A DNA stretch of 17,181 nt from JABDGR01 sp964561455 (GTDB taxonomy: Bacteria > Verrucomicrobiota > Verrucomicrobiia > Opitutales > JABDGR01). A program made the translations under genes and the position numbers. This document shows positions 13,290-17,181 of the stretch, one piece after another (the first letter of the stretch is position 1; the number at the start of each line of letters is the position of its first letter). The notes below the pieces were generated by a model, which was not told the DNA's origin, did not search any database, and saw only the letters and a program-made list of their open reading frames with translations. The DNA is taken from the NCBI GenBank assembly GCA_964561455.1, contig CAZLPS010000090.1, forward strand, positions 1-17,181. The letters run 5' to 3'.

Positions 13290-13605
13290 GGGGATGTAGC
13301 TTGGTGCCCGAAGGCGATTATACTCGGCTGCAGGCCGCAACTCATGCTTTTGACGTTCAAGCAAACTTCACGCCTGAAACCGATTGGTTTTCAGTTAGGG
13401 CTGACTTATGCTTGTAACCGTCATTCTGTCCCAGAGGGGCCCTCCTGGCAAGCCCTTTTTCGGCCAATAAACAAGAATTTAACCCCAGACGGAACAACAT
13501 TGACTCCCCACCGCGCGAATGGCACTGTCAGACCTTTTCCCCCGCCAGGGCCAGCCCTGCCGGGATGTATGTCTTTCTCTCCTTAACCCTCTCCCTCCCT
13601 CCTCC
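13290..13605. other. Divergent upstream region between the TIGR02597-like gene and the PpiD-like gene
   Basis: This 316-bp stretch has no gene that I can support. It contains a weak promoter-like pair toward the right, a near-palindrome around 13430-13448, and a pyrimidine-rich tract (13571-13605) ending directly at the ATG of the PpiD-like gene. Confidence 0.6.
13384..13412 (+). promoter_or_regulatory. Candidate sigma-70-like promoter for the PpiD-like gene
   Basis: TTGGTT (13384-13389), a 17-nt spacer and TATGCT (13407-13412) form a plausible -35/-10 pair pointing at the downstream gene. It would give a leader of about 185 nt ending in a pyrimidine-rich stretch. This rests only on consensus likeness. 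Confidence 0.3.
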
Positions 13606-15336
13606 ATGATTACCTGGTTTCAACGGGCTTTCGGCAAGCATAACAAATGGATTTTGATGGCCTTTTTGGTTGTCCTGCTGGTCTCTTTCATTATCAGCAT
13701 CGGCGCCGTCCCCCGCGCGGCGCTCACCGGCAACCGCCAGACCAAGAATCTGTTCCTCGGCATTGATCTTAATAGCCAGGCGGACATGACACACATGGAA
13801 CGGGCCGTCGTGTTCGCCACCCAGATGAGTGGCGGCCAGATCCAAAACGACCAGCAATTGTTGTTGTTGCGCGACCAGCGCATTGCCCTAAAATACACCG
13901 CCGACCAGTGGCATATTCCCGAATCCACCCCCAAGCAGGTGGATGACTACATGCGCGCGCTCCCCTACTTCCGCGACGCCGACGGCAATTTCAGCACCGA
14001 ACGCGTCGTCGCCTTCCGGGACAAACTTCAGGTGATGCCCGTGGACCAGCGCAACGAAATTATTGCCTTACTCAATGAAAATTGCCGCCTGGACCGGGCC
14101 CAACAGCTCATTGGCGGACCCGGCTACCGCATCCCCGGCGTCGTGGTGCCGACCTTGATGCAGATTGCCAACGCCCAGGATAATTTCAAGTACGACCTCG
14201 AAGCCGCCACCTTCGACCGCGCCAAATTCGAAGCCAAAGTTGACGAATCCGAACCCGCCTTGACCACCGCGCTGACCAAGCTTTTCGAGGCCACCCCCAA
14301 CCGTTTTCAACGCCCCCCGCAGGCAAATTTGGCCCTCGTTAAATTTCCCTCGGCCCCGGCCCCCAATCCTACCGTCGAATCGTTGCGCACCTATTTGGAC
14401 AAACATAAGGACAAATTTCCCGAGATCACCGCGACGCCCACTCCCGACGACTGGAATAAAGTAAACGAGGCTTGGGTCGCGGAGCAGAAAGACAATGCCC
14501 TGGCCGACGCAAAAACCTCGGCGATGAAATTCGCCCGCGAGGTCTCCGACCTCAACGCGGCGCTCAATACTCCGGCCTTCGCCGCCCTCCTCAAAAAATA
14601 CAATAAGGCGGTGCTGCCGCTGCCGACACTCACCCAAGGCACCCCGGCTCCAGCGGATTCCCCGGTTAAGGACGACGATTTGCAAAACGTGGGCTTTAAT
14701 CTCAACCCGCAGAATCCCATGGCTCCCGTTCCGCTGCCCGACGGCGCTGGAATCCTCTTCTTTGTCAGTGGGACGCCGCCCCGGGCCTCAACTTTTGCGG
14801 AAGCCCGCGACGATGTCCTCAAAGCTTACCGCGAGCAGGAAAAGGCGAGGCAATTCAATGCGCGCGCTGACGAATTGAGCGCCGCCATCACCAAGGCCAT
14901 GGCCGATGGCAAATCCTTCCGGGTAGCGGCCGAAGCCCAAGAATTGACGGTGCGAAGCTTTTCCGGCGTTTCCGATGAGGAACTGGGCAACGCCGCAATG
15001 GAAGCGTTCAACCCGGCCAGGGATACTCCTGCGGTCAGCCCGCTGGCGTCCATGGGGAATGATTTGATCGCGGCCCTGACAGAACCCGACGCCAACCATG
15101 TGCCGTTCCTCCTCACGCTCCAACCGGGCGCAGTCAGCAAAATGGTTCCCGGGAAGGACGTCGGCGTGATCTTCCACGTCGTCAAACGCGAACCTGCGGA
15201 AATTGTGGTGGATACGCCGGAAATGCGTTTGCGATTGGATGCCGTTGCGCGACAGGAGTCCATTTACAGCACCGCCTTCAGTCTACAGCGCTTACTACAG
15301 ACGTCCATGGCTGCCCTCAAGCCCAACGGCAGCTAA
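13606..15336 (+). CDS. Membrane-anchored PpiD/SurA_N-like periplasmic folding factor (probable)
   Basis: The product is 576 residues from the ATG at 13606, chosen because MITWFQRAFGKHNKW followed by a single hydrophobic helix (about 15-33) is the typical PpiD-type anchor; the upstream in-frame ATG at 13519 would add 29 atypical residues. The periplasmic part starts with a SurA_N-like helical region (about 50-200). The C-terminal region has FAEARDDVLKAYREQEKARQ (397-416), matching the linker that follows parvulin domains in PpiD-like proteins. I do not see a clear parvulin (rotamase) active-site motif, so chaperone activity without isomerase activity is possible. The leader is pyrimidine-rich with no Shine-Dalgarno. 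purN follows after 63 bp. Confidence 0.65.
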   Translation: MITWFQRAFGKHNKWILMAFLVVLLVSFIISIGAVPRAALTGNRQTKNLFLGIDLNSQADMTHMERAVVFATQMSGGQIQNDQQLLLLRDQRIALKYTADQWHIPESTPKQVDDYMRALPYFRDADGNFSTERVVAFRDKLQVMPVDQRNEIIALLNENCRLDRAQQLIGGPGYRIPGVVVPTLMQIANAQDNFKYDLEAATFDRAKFEAKVDESEPALTTALTKLFEATPNRFQRPPQANLALVKFPSAPAPNPTVESLRTYLDKHKDKFPEITATPTPDDWNKVNEAWVAEQKDNALADAKTSAMKFAREVSDLNAALNTPAFAALLKKYNKAVLPLPTLTQGTPAPADSPVKDDDLQNVGFNLNPQNPMAPVPLPDGAGILFFVSGTPPRASTFAEARDDVLKAYREQEKARQFNARADELSAAITKAMADGKSFRVAAEAQELTVRSFSGVSDEELGNAAMEAFNPARDTPAVSPLASMGNDLIAALTEPDANHVPFLLTLQPGAVSKMVPGKDVGVIFHVVKREPAEIVVDTPEMRLRLDAVARQESIYSTAFSLQRLLQTSMAALKPNGS

Positions 15337-15399
15337 AAGAAATAGTTGGCCGGGTGAGGGATGGCGCGTAGAACCGGGCGCTTAAATTAGAATCTTCCT

Positions 15400-15990
15400 T
15401 TGGCCCCTTATAATATCGTCCTCCTCGGCTCCGGGCGCGGCAGCAATGCTGAAGCCGTGCTCCTCGCGCAGCAGGCCGGAAAATTGGGCCGGGCGCGTGT
15501 CGTCGGCATTTTGTGCGACCAATCGCAGGCTAAAATGCTCGAACTCGGGCCGCGTTTTGGCGTGCCGGCGTTGTACCTCGATCCCGCCCCCTTTAAAACC
15601 AAACTGGCAGGCGTTGCCGAAGAGCGCTTCATCGCCCAAATTTGCGCCTGGCGTGCCGACCTCGTGGTGCTCGCGGGGTTTATGCGCGTGATTAAGTCCG
15701 CCTTTTTGGAAGCCTTCGCGGGTCGCATCATTAATTTGCACCCCAGCCTCCTGCCCGCCTTTCCCGGCCTCGACGGCATCCGGCAGGCCTTCGAGGCACA
15801 GGTGCCGGTAACCGGCTGCACGGTGCACGAGGTCAACGCCCAAGTGGATGGCGGGCGCATCCTGCGCCAAACGCAAGTACTCATCACCCCCGCAGATACC
15901 CTGGAAACCCTCACGGCGAAAATTCACGCCGCCGAACATGCGTTGTTGCCGGCCGTAATTGCGGAATTGGGCGAAGGGAAACTTCTCTGA
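15400..15990 (+). CDS. purN: Phosphoribosylglycinamide formyltransferase (PurN)
   Basis: The product is 196 residues. The N-terminal strand and loop NIVLLGSGRGSNAEAVL binds GAR phosphate. The catalytic residues are N112 and H114 in IINLHPSLLP and D150 in the HEVNAQVDGG segment, matching N106/H108/D144 of the E. coli enzyme. It transfers formyl from 10-formyl-tetrahydrofolate to GAR, the third step of purine synthesis, in the cytosol. The start must be TTG at 15400, because TAG at 15388-15390 closes the frame upstream and no ATG or GTG lies between. TTG could keep expression modest. It lies 63 bp after the PpiD-like gene, perhaps in one transcription unit. Confidence 0.93.
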   Translation: MAPYNIVLLGSGRGSNAEAVLLAQQAGKLGRARVVGILCDQSQAKMLELGPRFGVPALYLDPAPFKTKLAGVAEERFIAQICAWRADLVVLAGFMRVIKSAFLEAFAGRIINLHPSLLPAFPGLDGIRQAFEAQVPVTGCTVHEVNAQVDGGRILRQTQVLITPADTLETLTAKIHAAEHALLPAVIAELGEGKLL

Positions 15991-16016
15991 GCCCGCTCCT
16001 CGTCTTCCGGCACAGG

Positions 16017-16051
16017 TTCCCGATTCCCGGTTTATAGTTCTTGGTTTTTAG
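16017..16051 (-). repeat. Heptamer tract in the purN-prmA spacer
   Basis: Read on the - strand, the units are CTAAAAA, CCAAGAA, CTATAAA, CCGGGAA and TCGGGAA: five 7-bp units with conserved Y at position 1 and AA at positions 6-7. Two further units toward 16064 hold the period less well. Positions 16030-16051 match 8231-8252 in 19 of 22 bases. Confidence 0.75.
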
Positions 16052-16122
16052 CGTCTTGATTCATATCATCGGGTCTTATCCAGCGCGCAGGCCGACGGAA
16101 ATTCGGCGCCGCCACTTCTGCC

Positions 16123-17037
16123 ATGATCGAACTTCGCACCCCCATTCCCGTCCACCAGGTTGACGCCGTGGAGGAATGGTTCAATAGCCTGACGCGTTGC
16201 CCGTGGGCTTTGGAAGTCAACGCCAGCGGCACGGTGTTTCAATTAATTGGCTATTTTGACGACGCTGCGCTGGCGCAGGCCGCGTGGGATGATTTGTGCG
16301 CTGCATTTCCCGCCCTGCCCGCGCATCCGACCCAATCCACCCTCAACGACCGCGATTGGCGCGAAGCCTACAAGGCCCATCTGCACCCTTGGTCCACCGG
16401 CGATTTGCATTGGGTGCCGATTTGGCGCAAGGGCGAATACGTCCTGCCGTCCGGCCACACCCGCCTCTTGTTTGACGCCGGCCTGGCCTTCGGCACCGGC
16501 GACCACGCCACCACAAGGCTCATGGCCGGCCGGCTGCTCGATTTTCGCGCGTCGCCGGGGCCCGTCGGTTATGCCGCAGCCCGAATCATTGACGCTGGCT
16601 GCGGCTCGGGCATTCTCGCGGTCTCCGCCGCACTCCTCGGTTGCCGGAACGTTTTTGCCTTCGACCGTGACCCCGAGGCCATCACCGTCTCCGGCGAGAA
16701 TCTTCTGGTTAACGACCTTCGCCCGGACGCTGTGGAATTCGAACTGGCCGGACTCGAAGCCGCCTTGCATCACCGCCACGCCAATTTATTACTGGCCAAT
16801 ATCCAAGCGGACGTCCTGGCCATTCACGCCGATGATTTGGCCGCAGCCGTTGCACCGGGGGGCACCCTCGCCATGAGTGGAATCCTCGCCTCCGAAGTGG
16901 GCGACGTGCGCGCGGCTTTTGAGCGGGTGCTCTCCTCGGCCTGGGCTTATGACGCTCCCGACGATTTGGAGTTTTTTGGCGACTCGCGCGTCATGGGTGA
17001 ATGGTGCGACTTGGTTTTTGTGCGGCCAGCCCAGTGA
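16123..17037 (+). CDS. prmA: Ribosomal protein L11 methyltransferase-like protein (PrmA)
   Basis: The product is 304 residues. The N-terminal substrate-recognition half (1-110) contains the DRDWREAYKAHLHPW segment (76-90). It is followed by the PrmA hallmark LAFGTGDHATTR (121-132) and the SAM-binding motif I, DAGCGSGIL (157-165). The acidic FDRDPEA (180-186), the NIQAD motif (226-230, in place of NILAD) and a late MSGIL (251-255) complete the class I methyltransferase. It should trimethylate ribosomal protein L11 using S-adenosylmethionine, in the cytosol. HATT instead of the commoner HPTT is a mild variant. It lies 132 bp after purN with a heptamer tract between; no Shine-Dalgarno is visible. 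Confidence 0.9.
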   Translation: MIELRTPIPVHQVDAVEEWFNSLTRCPWALEVNASGTVFQLIGYFDDAALAQAAWDDLCAAFPALPAHPTQSTLNDRDWREAYKAHLHPWSTGDLHWVPIWRKGEYVLPSGHTRLLFDAGLAFGTGDHATTRLMAGRLLDFRASPGPVGYAAARIIDAGCGSGILAVSAALLGCRNVFAFDRDPEAITVSGENLLVNDLRPDAVEFELAGLEAALHHRHANLLLANIQADVLAIHADDLAAAVAPGGTLAMSGILASEVGDVRAAFERVLSSAWAYDAPDDLEFFGDSRVMGEWCDLVFVRPAQ

Positions 17038-17120
17038 ATTAACGGACGGCGGTTGCGAGCCCATAAAGTCGAAGGCGTTCCATTCAGTCCATCCCGTCCA
17101 TAAGTGATGGCGAAGTAGTA

Positions 17121-17181
17121 TTAACCCATCTTCGACCGCAATTCCCGCACCGCCGCTTCCGGGTGCTTGGCCAGCAGAATC
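17121..17181 (-). CDS. 3' end of an unidentified protein (partial)
   Basis: A - strand frame enters from the right edge and ends with TAA at 17121-17123. It encodes a tail ILLAKHPEAAVRELRSKMG with the look of an amphipathic helix, typical of a real protein terminus. It converges on prmA, with 83 bp between the stops. The family cannot be told from 19 residues. Confidence 0.5.
   Translation of the reverse strand, partial: ILLAKHPEAAVRELRSKMG

Noticed and set aside
13430..13448. Near-palindrome followed by a T-run as a terminator
   Set aside because: The arms contain mismatches and the T-run is displaced; no gene ends just upstream on that strand.
12675..13586. 303-residue + strand open frame opposite the TIGR02597-like gene
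   Set aside because: It is Arg-rich with no domain, and the opposite strand has a signal peptide and family features.
14068..14685. 205-residue - strand open frame opposite the PpiD-like gene
   Set aside because: Low-complexity Gly/Arg composition and no motif; antisense shadow of a convincing + strand gene.

Overview
The window reads as a stretch of a free-living Gram-negative chromosome, most likely a Verrucomicrobiota (Limisphaerales/Pedosphaera-like) bacterium. The grounds are the PEP-CTERM protein beside a TIGR02597-type secreted protein, hopanoid genes, a particular DEDDh exonuclease type, moderately high GC, and an almost complete lack of Shine-Dalgarno sequences. This placement is inference from gene content; no rRNA gene is present. 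No CRISPR array, tRNA, rRNA, insertion sequence or phage gene was seen.

Layout. Positions 1-107 hold the 3' end of an unidentified + strand gene. Then come a HisN-type inositol-monophosphatase-family phosphatase (-), a divergent DEDDh 3'-5' exonuclease (+), a 1041-residue multi-PAS hybrid histidine kinase (-) and a rhodanese-DUF2892 membrane protein (-). A gene-poor stretch (5682-6196) contains a decayed solo HicB antitoxin gene and a perfect 11-bp dyad.

Positions 6197-10130 are a hopanoid block: squalene-hopene cyclase (shc, -), HpnG phosphorylase (+) and radical-SAM HpnH (-). These three families cyclise squalene, add adenosine to the hopene (HpnH) and remove adenine (HpnG) to give the ribosylhopane precursor of C35 hopanoids. 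shc and hpnG are divergent; hpnG and hpnH converge and overlap by 113 bp.

After that come a small clan-AA aspartic protease and a DDAH-like hydrolase 9 bp apart (+), a TIGR02597-type secreted protein and a PEP-CTERM protein as a likely pair (-), a membrane-anchored PpiD/SurA-like protein (+), purN (+, TTG start) and prmA (+). The 3' end of another unidentified gene (-) lies at the right edge.

The most unusual signal is not a gene. Several degenerate tandem heptamer tracts, all fitting roughly Y-N-N-R-R-A-R in one orientation, sit in intergenic leaders (hisN/exonuclease, shc/hpnG, purN/prmA), and one sits inside the shc coding sequence. In shc and hpnG the tracts lie just before the start codons, in the same sense orientation.
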